Part shown: positions 35,491 through 48,900 of the stretch, piece by piece
How the letters are laid out: the number at the start of each line of letters is the position of its first letter
How positions within the stretch are numbered: the first letter of the stretch is position 1
From: Meloidogyne chitwoodi
Lineage: Eukaryota; Nematoda; Chromadorea; Rhabditida; Meloidogynidae
Length of the DNA stretch: 64,000 nt
Direction of reading: 5' to 3'
NCBI GenBank assembly: GCA_015183035.1
Contig: JACZZP010000004.1
Coordinates: 1,736,001-1,800,000 of the forward strand
The notes under the pieces: model-generated
The model's input: only the letters and a program-made list of their open reading frames with translations
Database searches by the model: none
Told to the model about the DNA's origin: nothing
Position numbers and translations under genes: made by a program

Positions 35491-36258
35491 TTAATCTTCA
35501 TCAGAAGATGATTTGTCTCCCTTCTTGCCTTGACCAGTCAATCCATCCTCGTCATCTGAATCAATGGCCGCCCTTCTTCGATCGTACTTTATTTAAAAAA
35601 ATGAATAAGTAAAATAATATTTACATACATTAACTTTAGTAGATTTTGTTGTTTTACCAGCAATTTGGTCAAGAAGTTTTTTCAAATCTCCATCAGACAT
35701 TTTTCCTCTAATTTGTCCCATCCTAAATTAAATAAAATATAATTTAAAAATAAATTATATTATTTTGAATATATAACTAATCCCCGGATATTAGTTTTAA
35801 ACAGATAATCTTATAAGGAACATTTGAACTCCAATTTATTTTAAATAAACAATTTTTTAAATATTCTACATAATAATTATAGATTTTAAATATATTCAAG
35901 TAAAAATTATTAAAATTAAAAAAAACTCGCCTAGCCATATTAATAATCATATTTTCAACTGCTTGACTTTTTTCTGGCCTTGCAACAGATAAATTACTTA
36001 GTCGAGCAAGTGCCGACTTATCCAAAACCTAAAAATACAAGATTAAAAAAAGTAAAAAAATAAACTTGTGAAAGAATTGTATTTCTCATCATTTCTTGTT
36101 GTTGTTTTTGTTCTTCTGCCTTTTTTGGATCAACAGAATTATCACCGACATTTGTTTGATTATTGGAAATCTTCAACAAAAATTATTTATTTTGAAAAAA
36201 TAAAAACCTGTTCGTTATTTTGAATTCCATCTCTAATCTTTGAAGAAGTTTGTTGCAT
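35491..36258 (-). CDS. PDCD5: PDCD5 family protein (programmed cell death 5)
   Basis: Five exons: 36258-36208, 36170-36066, 36028-35931, 35722-35635 and 35586-35491, coding for 145 residues. The conserved core is plain: [41 protein letters not shown], then [20 protein letters not shown] and [14 protein letters not shown], matching the PDCD5 order (QVLDQSARARLSNL, KPEK, VENYLIQMA, FNRRK.MDSDEDD). It is a nuclear/cytosolic DNA-binding and chaperonin-associated factor. The C-terminus is extended by about 16 Gly/Lys/Ser residues. The intron between exons 3 and 4 only keeps frame with a GC donor (AG|GCGAGT), making a GC-AG intron. Confidence 0.93.
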
Positions 36259-37360
36259 TTTAGAACCTCGAATTTTATTAAATAAAACACTGAAAAACTA
36301 ACTTTTGCATTAAATTACAAATGTATGAAATAAATTTAAGAAAAAACAAGTTTCATGATTCCTAGATTGTCTAAGGATTTTTTATCTTTAAATTCAACGT
36401 TCTTAATCAGTAGAAAATAGTCACGGAGAATTTAATGTAAATGTAGATTAATTCTTTTTTTTTATGCATCTCTGACTCTTCTCGGTTATTTGCGGAACAC
36501 ACGGAGGATTTTCCAGGACATTTGCCTCTGAAAAATAGAGTGGTTAAAATGAAAGACAGCAGGCAGTAAGCCATTCCTTTTTAATTAAGCTGTATGAGTG
36601 CGAAAGACATATAACTATAGACGATTGGGTGCTGGGTAATTTTGAGTGTCAACTCTGAAGGAAATATTAAATGAGACTATTTTAAAAGAAAAATCCAGTT
36701 AAAAATTTGTTGTCATCTAAAAATTTTCAACATAGAATTTTTTAAAGTAAAAATAGAATTTTGTTTATGATTTTTTGGTTAAAACATTAATTAAAGACTT
36801 TTCTACAATATTGGATATTATTTTCTAAACTTGAGCTTATAAGCCAAGATATGAGCTTTCAAAGTCGATTACATCGGATTTTAAATGGAAGAAGTACCCT
36901 TATTAAAGAACAGCTTAATTCTTTAACTTTTTTTTAATTTTAATTTAACTTTTTAAAATTTATAAATTTAAACTCATAAGACATTTAGAATCACTTAAAG
37001 ATATATATGAGACGCACTTTATCGTCTACTCATTTGAGACAGAGCAACATGTGATTGTAATTGCCAACTTTTTAAAATATATAATTGATATTGTAAAGTG
37101 CATCTGGCCGAAGATATAACACAAGACTTTTTGTCTGCCTTTGTTTAAGACCTTTTAATTCATAAGACAATTAAAACATTTCAAAGAGTTATAAAAATAA
37201 TTTTTAATAATCCTTTATTCACTTCTATTTCTAAAAATTAAATAAATTCAAATAGAATTTGTTAAAAAAATTTCGAACAAATACCTAACTTAAACAATTT
37301 TTATCAAAATAAATTTAAATTAAATAATTTAATTAAATGTTGTAATTTTTTGGATAAAAA
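36259..37360. other. Divergent intergenic region
   Basis: Lies between PDCD5 (-) and the coiled-coil gene (+). The segment 36430-36660 is markedly less AT-rich (cttctcggttatttgcggaa region) and could be promoter. No ORF or RNA was supported. Confidence 0.4.
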
Positions 37361-39119
37361 ATGATTAATAGAAAAACAGTTCGTTTTTGTTTACCTGTTG
37401 TTTTCCTTATTATTTTATTGACTTCAAGTAATGATGCAATTAATGAAAAATTAAAAAAAAGAATTAATATTAGTAAAGAGACAATACAACGTACATTTAG
37501 TAAAGAATCATTAATAAAATTGTTGGATAAAACAAGTAAATAAGATAAATATTTAATTTGATCTTTTTAGATCAAATTTTTTCTCTAAAAAAAATTATTT
37601 ATTTATTTAAGGTGGAATCGAAAAGTTAAAAATAATTAAAACAAAATTGGATGAAATTAAAAATGTTGAAAAATAAAAAGAAAAATTAGATAATTTAAAA
37701 AATAAAATTTATCAAAATTATAAAGAATGGTTTCAAATACAGAAAAATTATTAGAAAATTATAATATAATTTTTAATGAATTAAAAAAAAATAAAAAATA
37801 AAAAAAATAATGAAAGAGAAAAAATAAAAGATTTTTTTAGAAAAGAAATAAATAATAATAAATTAGAAATTTTAGTAGATGAGAAAATGGATATTTTAAA
37901 AGAGATAAATTTATTTGATAAAAATCTAGAAAAATTTAATAAAGAGGTTATTATTTATTTAAAAATTAAAAAAATAAATATATTTTATTTTTTAGATTAA
38001 AGAAAAATTTGTTTTATATGAGGAATTAAAAGAAAAACTTGAAAAAGCAAATAAAGAATTTGAAGAGAAAAAAATAAAATTTTCTGAAATAATTTTTGAG
38101 AAATATGAAATTGTTTTTGCAAAAAATAAATTTTATTCTACTATAAATGAAGCAAATAACTTTCTTTTAGCTGAAGAAAAAATAAAAAATAAAATAGGGA
38201 AAATAAGAAATCATAAAAAAGTAAAAAATAATATTATAGTAATTAAAGATTTAATAAAGGAATGTAATGGAAAAAATGAATATTGGTTAGAAATAATTGA
38301 AAATAAAGAACAAATTGATGAATTTACTCGAAAATCTTTTAATTTATTAGAAATATTAAATGAACAAATTAAAGATTTTGATAAAAATGATCAAATATTT
38401 TATTTAAATTTTAGACAAACATCAACATTTAATTTAAATAAAGAAAAAGAAATAATATATTCTTCTTCTTCTTCTATAGAATCATCATCAGATATTTCTT
38501 CATTTAAAGGTTCATGTAGAGATATATCATCATCATCTGAATATAATACACCAAAAAGTGAAATTATTAATGATTTAATAATAAATAATGAACAAATTTT
38601 AAATTATGAAAAAATGAAAAAACTTGATAATTTATTTGAAAATAATCGTAAATTTTTAAAAATAATTTTAATTAAAATTAAATTTTATTTTACTTAATAA
38701 TTACTATAAATAATTTAAAAAATAATAAATTAAAAAAAAATATTTTTTTAAGCTGAAGATAAAATAATATTTTTGGATTTAATTATGCAATTGGAAAATA
38801 AAATTAAAATTATTAATTTAATAAAAAAATATGAAGAAATACAAAAAGTTAAAGAAGAAAATAAACAATCAAAAATATATAAAGAAGAAAATTTAAATAA
38901 AATAAAAATTGAAAATGAAAGATTAAATGAAGAATATTGTGAAATTGAATGGAATAAAAAAAATATTTCTATTATTTTAAGTGTAAGATTTTAATTAGAT
39001 TTAATTTAATAAAAAAATAATAATTTTAGATATATAAAATAATTGTTAAAGAAAAAAATGGAATTTTTTTCTTTAATAATTTGTTAAAAGAAAATTTTAC
39101 TTTTAATGATGAAGTTTAA
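37361..39119 (+). pseudogene. Secreted Lys/Glu-rich coiled-coil gene with damaged exon 2
   Basis: Exons: 37361-37535, 37612-37946, 37996-38647, 38753-38982 and 39030-39119. Exon 1 has a signal peptide (RKTVRFCLPVVFLIILLTSS). Exons 3-5 are open and encode long charged helices (EELKEKLEKANKEFEEKK) with a Ser-rich break (YSSSSSIESSSDISSFKGS). Exon 2 starts and ends in the right phases but has in-frame stops after KNVEK (TAA at about 37674) and again near 37750. The middle part reads open only in another frame (TEKLLENYNIIFNEL). The net length is still compatible with the downstream phase, so two compensating shifts plus a nonsense change are implied. It is either a decaying gene or an assembly with homopolymer errors. 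No domain family is recognised; secretion is inferred. Confidence 0.6.
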
Positions 39120-39665
39120 ATATAAAAAATTAAAATATAGATAAAAAGACGAAATACGAAAGAAAAAGTCTTAAAAACATAAAAATATGAAAGTTACAAA
39201 AAATTAAATATAAAAGTTGTCCATCCCTAGTATATATATTTTAAATATTAGTATTAGGCCATAAATCAGAAATATTTTAATTTTTTAAATGAAATCATTT
39301 TTTGGAATACAATTATGGCCAATACTAAAAATACTCAAAACCACCTCCTCTCTTTCTTTTTTTAAATCAAAATTATTTATATATATATGTAGTATTTGTA
39401 TTGTAAATTATTAGAATTTTTGTTTATTAAAATATATTTTATATATAATCACAATGTAGTATAAAATTAAATTTCTATAATTTAAAATAATTAAAAAAGA
39501 TCGGTAAGACAAAATATGATCTTAAGAATAAACAAACATTAAATAATATATTGATCGAAAAGAAAATAAAGATATACATATTAAAACAACAATTTATTAG
39601 TACATAAATACACTTTTTTACCTCTTTTAAAAATTAAAATTATTTAAATAATAAATCTAATTAAA
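39120..39665. other. AT-rich spacer before the acyl-CoA-binding protein gene
   Basis: About 550 bp holding the 3' end of the coiled-coil gene and the ACBP promoter. No other feature was recognised. Confidence 0.4.
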
Positions 39666-40263
39666 ATGGAAATTTGTAGTGGACAGGTTGGTTAAATTTA
39701 TTTCCTCAATTTTTATTCTATATATAAACATAAAAATATTTAAAATCTATTATTTTATCTAATCTTGTTTTAAAAAATATTTTGTAAAAAATAAATGTTT
39801 TATTAGAACACAAAAATCTTTTCAGAAAATATTTCGGAAATCAAGATTACCAAAAACCTCTATTATTCTTAAAATTATTATTAAATTTTAGGAATTTGAA
39901 GAAATAGCAAAAAAGGTAAATAATTAATTAATTAAAAAATAATTTTATTAAAAGATCAAAACACTTAAAACTTCTCCTAATAATGAAGAATTAATGCAAC
40001 TTTATGCCCTTTATAAACAAGGAAGTTGTGGAGATAATAATACTTGTAAACCTGGAACTTTTGATATTCGTGGAAAGAAAAAATGGCAAGCATGGAATGG
40101 AAAAAAAGGTTTTTTTTAATTAAAATATTATATGCACTAAATATGATACAATTTTATAAATATAAGAAGATTCCAAATATTTTAAGGTCTATCAGTTGAA
40201 GAAGCCCAAAAACAATATATTGAATTTGCTAATAAAATGATTATTAAATATGGAATTTGTTAA
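39666..40263 (+). CDS. acbp: Acyl-CoA-binding protein
   Basis: Four exons: 39666-39686, 39892-39915, 39955-40108 and 40187-40263, coding for 91 residues, the normal ACBP size. It matches the four-helix family in order: EFEEIAKK, IKTLKTSPNNEELMQLYALY, YKQGSCGDN, KPGTFDIRGKKKWQAWNGKKG, LSVEEAQKQYIEFANKMI and KYGI. The acyl-CoA contacts expected from the family (Tyr and Lys in LYALYKQ, Lys in GKKKW, Tyr in EAQKQY) are present. It buffers long-chain acyl-CoA in the cytosol. CGDNNTC is an insertion-like variant of the usual GD.NT turn with two Cys. It converges on the gene at 40381-41594 with only about 117 bp between stops. Confidence 0.95.
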
Positions 40264-40380
40264 ATATTTTATTTTTTATATCACTTTTTTTGCAATAAAA
40301 TAATTTAAATTTAAAGAGATTTTTAAATAATTGTCTACAGAGATTTCATTCAAAAATAATTTAAAATATAATCAAAAAAT

Positions 40381-41594
40381 TCATTTCCAATTGAAATTGT
40401 TGTTTGTCTTCTAAAATAAATAAATAAATTTTAATATTTAAATTATAAAGATATACATTTCCATTGTAATGACCACGATTCTCATTTTGACGAAAATTGC
40501 GATTGTCCTTATTATTATAACGAACATTTTGTGTATTTCCAGAACCATAGTCAATATTTTCAACACTTCGCAGAATTTCACGAAATTGAGCATCTGTTTG
40601 ATAACGAGTTGGAGAAATCTTAAAATAAAATTTAATTAAAAATTTGTTTAAAATAATTTTGAAGAGATTTTTAAATTTTATCTAATTTTTCCAAATTTAA
40701 TTTCCCTTAATTTGAGTCCAAAATCCAAAAGACATAAATTAATTTAAAAGAGATTTAAAATAAGTAATATGGATATCAGAACTAATGAGTAAATCACACA
40801 ACTAGTCAGGATGAGAGTAACCACAAATTTCATAACGAAAAAAAGGATAAAAAAATTTTTTGTATGACACTATGACTCAATATATGCCTTTTTATAGCAA
40901 AATTAATATTTTAAAATAAAAACCGTATCACGCAGGCCTAGAATAAAGTCACGAGTATAAACAAATTCTGAAGAAGCAGAAGAATTCTTTTCAGTTAAAA
41001 TACCAGCAGAATGTGATGGTTTATCCATTATTGAATGAAAACTTTCACTACTTTCTGGCGGAGTAAATTGACCAACGAGATCTTTTAAAGAAATTTTTTT
41101 AGTTAAATCATCAGTCCTTTTTGTTTTGTTATCCGCATCAATTTGACGAAACTAAAAATATAATATACTTTTATCCAAGTGTTCTTTTGAATGTTTATAA
41201 ACAAAAGATTTTACAGATAAAGTAGCGTCCCAAGTTAACAAATGAATTTGTCCATGTTCATCAAGAAGTTCTTTCTTAATTTTAACAACGCTTTTTCCAC
41301 ATTTCATATCAACAATTCTAAAATTAAAATATAAAAATACTAAAAAAAATTTTTACCCATAAACAGTAGAATCTTTTTTTGACGAACTAATTGCAATATT
41401 ATCGATAGGTCCATATTTGCTTAAAAGATCAAACAAATACCACTAAAAAATTTTTCAAATTTATTTCAAATCTTTTTAAAACAAACCGCAATGTCATCAA
41501 AAGTAAGTTTTTCAATCCACAGTTTAGGAAATCCTTTTATTTGAAAACGATTACCAGAAATTTTTCTTTGAGAAGAAGATGGGAAAGAAGCCAT
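40381..41594 (-). CDS. Small protein with RRM-like N-terminus and eIF4E-binding-like motif
   Basis: Six exons: 41594-41487, 41442-41357, 41317-41215, 41151-40924, 40618-40457 and 40410-40381; 717 nt, 238 residues, phases consistent. Residues ~12-95 look like a divergent RNA-recognition or related alpha/beta domain (RFQIKGFPKLWIEKLTFDDI, LFDLLSKYGPIDNIAIS). The Tyr at about residue 164 begins YTRDFILGL (40939-40959), close to the eIF4G 4E-binding site YDREFLLGF (Y-x4-L-hydrophobic, here with Ile at the sixth place). The C-terminus is Asn/Arg-rich (NNKDNRNFRQNENRG). A role in mRNA translation control or repression is inferred from this combination; the family was not identified. Confidence 0.6.
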
Positions 41595-41779
41595 TCATAA
41601 AATTATAAATAAAATCTAAATAATAAATTCAAACAAGAATTCTAAAATTTAAATTAAAAAAATCAATAAAATCCGCGTAATAGTAAAAAAATCGCAAATG
41701 ACAAAATAACAAAAATATTTAATTTGATATTTATTCTTTATTTGATTTCTAGTTCTTTTGTGAAATTAAACTTTCGATG

Positions 41780-41851
41780 TCCGGTGTGGTCTAGTGGTTA
41801 GGATTTCTGGTTCTCACCCAGGCGGCCGGGGTTCGATTCCCCGCACCGGAA
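41780..41851 (+). tRNA. tRNA-Glu (anticodon CUC), second copy
   Basis: Identical over 72 nt to the tRNA at 35269-35340. The upstream (aactttc.atg) and downstream (atttaatt then T-rich) bases also match closely, so the copy arose by a recent short duplication. It lies about 185 bp upstream of the divergent 4E-motif gene. Confidence 0.97.
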
Positions 41852-42943
41852 TTTAATTCTTTTTTGCTTCTATTTGAAGCTTTAATTTAGTTAAATAAAT
41901 TAATTGAAATTATTTAAAATAAGCAATTTTTTAAAAAAGTCTATAAAAACTACACTTTTTTTGAATAAATTGCGCTTTTATTTTATTATTTTTTTATCTA
42001 AGATTCTTTCTTTTCATAATTTTAGCAGTTAAGGAAATAAAAATATTAGAAAGTATAATATCATAATTCTCGTTTTATAAAAAAATCAGGATTTAATAAA
42101 CAGCTAAAATCTACTACTTTCCTTTCTCTCAAGTTTTTATTAAATTTTGATTGATTACATATATTTATTTATTTATTTATAATAGTATGTACATATAAAG
42201 TACCCCCAACAAAACCAAAAACCACATACTAATTTATTAATAATAAAAACACAAATATTTATGATTTATATAAATAGATATATGTACATATATAAGAAAG
42301 TATAATAAATTTTTTGTTAAAAAACCTAAAATACATAAATATAATATTCTTTTAATTTAAAAAAATAAAAGTCGATTTATGTATATAATTCATATAAAAT
42401 TAGAAAAATAAAAGAATTGTTTTGTTTATTTAAACAATTAATCCTTAAAATGACCACACCGACCGATATATATAAATAATAATGATAAGAAGTCATTAAA
42501 GCATTATTAGCTTAATTATATTTAGAAAAAATAATAAAAATATTTTTTGTATAACTGGATAAATAAATAAATATATTTTTAAAGAAAAGGGGAAGAAAAA
42601 AAGAATAATTATTGCCTTGTAAAGGAGAACGGCGTAGAGGCAATGAAGCGTGGTGATTGACGGGAAATTGATATTAAATATATAACTAATACATAAATAT
42701 TATAAAATAAATAAACCATTTTCAATCTATTTTTTATTTGTTAATATATCGCGCAGTCATTACAGAAAATATAAATATTTATTTATTTATTTAATTTTAT
42801 TTTTTAAATAAATAAAATATTTTTTATAATTATATAAATGTTAAAAATAATTTTAAAATTTAGAGGTTAAAATAAAATAAATAAATAATTATTAATAATT
42901 AAAACCTTATTTTTTTTACTATTTAATTTTTAGGTTTGTTTTA
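41852..42943. other. Intergenic region upstream of the vWA gene
   Basis: AT-rich with a GC-richer segment at 42600-42670 (aaggagaacggcgtagaggc). A TTTTTAG acceptor at 42927-42933, 10 bases before the vWA start codon, is a probable spliced-leader trans-splice site. Confidence 0.45.
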
Positions 42944-45900
42944 ATGGGAAGAAATCAACCTTTTAAAACAAAATTATTTTTATTAAATTTTTTATTAATA
43001 ATAATTATTTTTATTTTTAAATTAATTTATTTGCCATTATCAGAAGCAAATAATAATAAACAAATAAAAAATTCAAATAGTAATTATTTTTTAAAATAAT
43101 AATTATTATTTTTTTTTATTTTTTAAAGGCTGTAATGTTGAAAATATACCTTTACAAATTATTATTTTATTTGATATTTCTAAAGAAAATGTTTTTTATT
43201 TTAAAAATCAACAAAAAAGAGTTGAAAAAGTTTTAAAGTATTTTTTTTAATAAAATTAAATAAATTAATTATTTAATTAATATTTAAGACATATTAATTT
43301 AATTAATAAAAAAAGAATTAAATTTTATGGTTTAATTGCCTTTCATCGTTCATCTGTTATATTAAATTCATTAAATTCTTTTGAATCTTCTAATATTGAT
43401 AAAGTTAATTAATAATTACTAAAATTAATTTAAATTTTATTTTTTTTAAAAAAGATAATTAAATCAATTAATTATTTAAAACCTAGAAGACATTTAGAAA
43501 CATCTCCAATTAAAGCATTAAATACTGCTACTAAATTATTTTCTGAAAATCTAAATAATTCAAAAAATATTATTATTTTAGTTCATAATGGTGAAAATAC
43601 AGATATTATTAATGAAAGTATTGAAGAAATGTAAAATTAATTTAATAATTATTTAATTTATAATATTTATTTATTTACTGCTAACTTTAATTAATTAAAA
43701 ATATATTATTATTATTATTTATTTTTTTAGAACAAAATTAACATCTAAAAATATAACTTTATTTGTAATAGCTGGTGAAATATTTAATGAAAAAATAATT
43801 TTAAATTATACAAAAAGTGAATATATTTTAACTGGACCAAAAAGTGAAAATAATTTTCTTTTAACAATTGAAAAGGTAATTTTAATTAATTGTTTAATTT
43901 ATTATTTTTTAAATTTAAAGGAAATTAGTAATAATTGTTTATTATTAAATAATACTAAAATTAAAGAAAATAATGAAATTTTATTAAAAGAATTTAAAAA
44001 TGAAGAAAATAATATTGAATTTAAACAAAATGATTATTTTAAAAATATTTATTCAAATTTTGAATGTAAAAATACTACAAATGAGGTAATTAAATATTTA
44101 AATATTATTTAAATATTTAATTATCAATTAATTTATTAATTATTATTTTTTGTTTTTTTAATCAAAATTTTTGAATTATTTGTCTTTTTTTGCAAACTGC
44201 CCCACTTAATTTAATTAAACAACGAGAATCTATTTAAAAAATAAAATATATATTTAATTAATTAATTATTTTACCATTCCATTGATTAAAAAATATTTGT
44301 GGCCAATTATCACAACCTAATTTTGGATAAGAATTAATACATTCTTCTACTCCTCCAGAATAGTCAGGTTGTCCTCCCATCCATGGAGGGGTATGAAAAG
44401 CTTCTTTTTTAGGAACATTTCCATAATTAACTAATGTTCCATCAGACCATTCTGATTTAAATATTTCCTTTTTTTTTAAAAAAATTAAAATTAAATATTC
44501 TAATTTATTTATTTATATTTTTTTAATAAAAAAACCTTTTCTTCATTATATTTTCTTGTCATTCCAATCCAAAATCCATGACAGAAATTATCAAAATTTT
44601 CTTCAAACTAAACAAATATTTTTAAAATATATTTTTTAAACCTTTGTGCTAAGTGATCCCTGAAAATAAAAAATAAATAAATATTTTAATATATTAATTA
44701 CCACAAAATTATTTTCTTGTTCACTGTGAATACTTACCAAATTTGAATTCTTAAAAGAATATTTTAATTTTAATTAATTAATTAATTTATTTATTTATTG
44801 TACCTGTTTTTTACATTCATTTAATGATTCTTCCCATGTAAATTTTCCAATTATAATTTTATAACAAAAACTTTAAAAAATTAAAATAAAATATTTATTT
44901 TAAGTTTACCCATCAAAATAATGCCATTCATTATCTCCACAAATTATAGGTGCTCTATATTTATTCCAATCTAATACATTTTGTATTTTTAATAATTTAA
45001 TATTATTATTAATTTTTGTAATTTCTTTTTCTTTTAACTAAATTTATTTAAATTAATTTAATAAAAATATATTTTTTAATATTTTTTAGAAAAATTATTT
45101 TTAAATTAATTAATTAATTTTTATTTTATTTTACCTCATTTTTATTATTATTATTTTCTTCTTCTTTTTCTTCTTTATTAATATAATTTCTTTTAATTAA
45201 ATATTTTTTCCATTTTCTAATTTTATTATTTCCAATATTATCTTGACCTGTTTTAACTTCAATTTCTCCATTATTAATTGTTTCTTTATTTAATATTTTT
45301 AATATTTCATCATCAATTTCTTCAGATTTTGTTATTCCATAATTAAAAATTAAAAATAAAAATAATAAAATTAAAAAAATATTTTTATTAAAAAATATTA
45401 TAAAATTCATCTTTTTAAAGAAAAATAAAATAAAATATATTTTTTTAAATAAATAAAATTCAATTTAAATTTTTATATTTCTCTTTCAAAATGTTAAAAA
45501 AATTGAATAATTTAAAGAGGACATTTTTATTTATTTATTTTAATTTTAATTGAAAGAAAAATTAAAATATTTAAAATAAATTTATGATTAAAAATTAATA
45601 TAAAAATATTTAAAAATAAAAAATATTTAAATTTTTATTTATTTAATTAAAATAATTATTAATTATAAAAAAAGATTGATTTATTACTTTTACTTGATAC
45701 AAGTGGATCAATATATCCTTCATTTAATTTACAACATAAATTAGCACAAGATATTTTAAATAATTTAAATATTAATGAAATTGGTGAAAAATTAAAAATT
45801 GGGTTAATTAGCTTTTCTTCGGAACCTAAATTAATTTTAAAATTTAAAGAAAATTTTGATAATAAAGAAATTATAGAAAAATTAAAAAATATAAAATTTA

Positions 45901-48900
45901 CTGGAAGAAATACAAGAATAGCAGATGCTATTGAAATGGCTTTAAATGAATATGAAATGGGAGGAAGAAAAGATTCTTTAAAAGTAAGAAGAGATATTAA
46001 TTTAAATTTAAATTATTTATTTAGATTCTTATATTAATTAGTGATGGTTTTGGTCAAGAATTTTGGTCAAGAGCACAAGCAATGGGTCAAAGACTTCAAC
46101 AAATTCCTTCATTAATATCCTTTGCTGTATCAGCCAGTCAAGATTTTAATTTATCCGAATTAATGCTTTATATTGGAAATCAGAAAAGAATTTTTGTTGG
46201 AAAAAGACATAAAGAGTATAAAATAAATTTATAAATTAATTATTTATTTAAGATTTGTTTCATCATTTTCTTCTATTTTAAATAATTGTTTATTAAATAT
46301 TAAAGAAAATGATGAATATTTATTAAATAAAAATAATAATATTATTTTAAAAGAAGAAAATGATTTAGAAAAAAGGCAAAAAGATGAACCATTATTATTA
46401 GAAAATGAAAATAAAGAAGAAAAACAAAATCAAGTAATAAAGTATTTATAATAATTTTAAAATTTCTAAGAAAAATAATAATAATAATATATCTTCATCT
46501 TCATTATTATTACCTGATGATTGTCCAACTGATTTATTTTTTGTGATTGACAGTTTTAATTCTTTTGATGAAATCTCATCACCTTTTGAAAAACAACTTG
46601 CTTTAGCTGTTCAATTAATTGAACGTCTTCCCTCAACAGATATTGATCAAGGAAGAATTAGATTAGCAGCTCTTTCTTTTGGTCGAGAACCAAGATTAGA
46701 AGCTCGTTGGTCAGAACATTTAGGAAAATTAGATTTTCAACGTCGTTTACGTTCAATTCACCCAACCAGAGTACAATCATCTTTTGTTTCTTCTGTTAAT
46801 CTTACTTTATTTGTAAATTAAATTATACTTAAATTAATTTATTTATTTTATTTAAAAAAAGGAAATTAATAATTTTCGTCGAAAAAATGCTAGACTTTTA
46901 ATGTTTATTTTGTGGAGTGGTTCTAATGGAAGAAATAATGAAAAAGAACTTTCTAAAGCAATTAATCCATTTAATTCATTAAATAAATCAGAATTATTTG
47001 CTGTTGCTGTTACTCAAAGTGTACAATTAAAAAGACTTAAAAGTTTAGTTGGTGATCAATGGCATGTTTTTATTGATGCTAGAGCTAAACAATTTGTTGA
47101 ACAAGGTAATAGAATATAAACTTTGTTTTTTCTTTTTAAATAAATCAGAATAAAATAATCAGAATTTTTTAAAATTAATTAATTAATTTAAAATAAAAAA
47201 GTTTCTAAAATTCTTCTGGAATGTGTTCTTCCTCCAAGTGGTCGTCATGAAAGTAAAGAAGAATTATCTGACTCACATGAACCAATAAATAGTGTAGAAC
47301 GTGTTGAACATTTACAATTATCTGCTAAAATATTACAAAGAGAATTTACTTCTTTGGAATGTGAAAATGGTTAAAAAAATTAAAAAATAAAATAATAATA
47401 ATTTATTTATATATTTTAAGATCCAATTGATTTGATAATTTTATTAAATGCTAATTCTAAACAAACTACATCTGAACAATTTGATATTTTTAAAAGAGTA
47501 GCTAAAGATGCAATTAGACAAGCACCTTCTGAACAATTTTTAAAAAGAATTAATATTACAATTTGGTCAGGAAATGCTTTAAAAAAACAACAACCATTAA
47601 CATTAGATGTTGCTCTTTTTGTTATTGACAGAATTGATTGGCCATATAATGAGGTTAAATTATATATTTAATTATTTTTAAAAATTTAAATAAAATATTA
47701 TTATAATTTTAAGTAAAAATTTTAAAATAATTTTTATTAAAAAAGATTAATGGACAATTATCATCAATAAGTTTAACAGAAGCATTAAATATTGTTTTAA
47801 CAGAACAATTAAATAATAATAAAAAAGAAGAAGAAGAAGAAGAAGAAAATAATAAAAATAAAAAAAGATTAGCAATTGTATTATTAACAGATGGCTATTA
47901 TATTAATAATAATGAAAATAATAATAATTTATTAAATATAAAAAAATTAGATAAATTATTAGAAAATAAAAAAACAACAATTTTTGGATTAAATTTTGGA
48001 AATTTAAAAAATAATGAAATTTTACAAAATATTTTATCAATTAATACATTTTCTTCTAATCCTTCATTTGTTCGTTTATTTAATATTAAAGAAAATGGAC
48101 AAATGGTAAAATTTGTTGATGAATTTCAAAAAAGAATTATTAGATGTAGAAATAATTTAATAATAAGAAAAGATGATTCTTTTTTATTTAATAAAAGAAT
48201 AAAAAAACAAAAAGAAGAAGAAGAAGAAAAGGTAAAAAATAAATTAATTACCTAAAAAAATATTAATTTTAAAATTTATTGGGAACTATTTATAGAATAT
48301 ACTTTATTTTTAAATAAATTATTTATTTATTTATTTATTTAATTAATTAATAATTTTTAGTTAATTATTATTAATAATGAAAAACAAATAAATCAACAAC
48401 ATATTACTACTAATTTACTTCAATTAATTAATAATATTAATTGTAAAATTGATTTAATTTTTGTAATAGATACTTCACAAAGTGTTGAAAAAGAATTTAA
48501 AGAACAAATAAATTTTATTCTTGAATTTATTTCTCTTCTTCCAGACAAAAATTTTGAAAATAATTTATTTAATATTGGAGTTATTTCTTTTAATAAAAAT
48601 GCTCTTTTACATTTTACTTTTGGAGAAATTTTAGAAAAAAATAAAATTTTTGAAAAAATATCAAATATTCAGCATACTGGTGGAAGTACTTCAACAGTTA
48701 ATGGAATTAATTTAGCTTTAGAACAATTTGAAAAATTAAAACGTTTAGATGCTAAACAAATTATTATTTTAGTATCTGGTATTTTATAATTATTTTATTT
48801 TTAATAAATTAATAAAAGATGGAAATAGTCAAGATCCTTGGAGTGATATAGTTACAATATCTGATCGTTTACAATCTTCTGGAATTAATTTATTTGCAAT

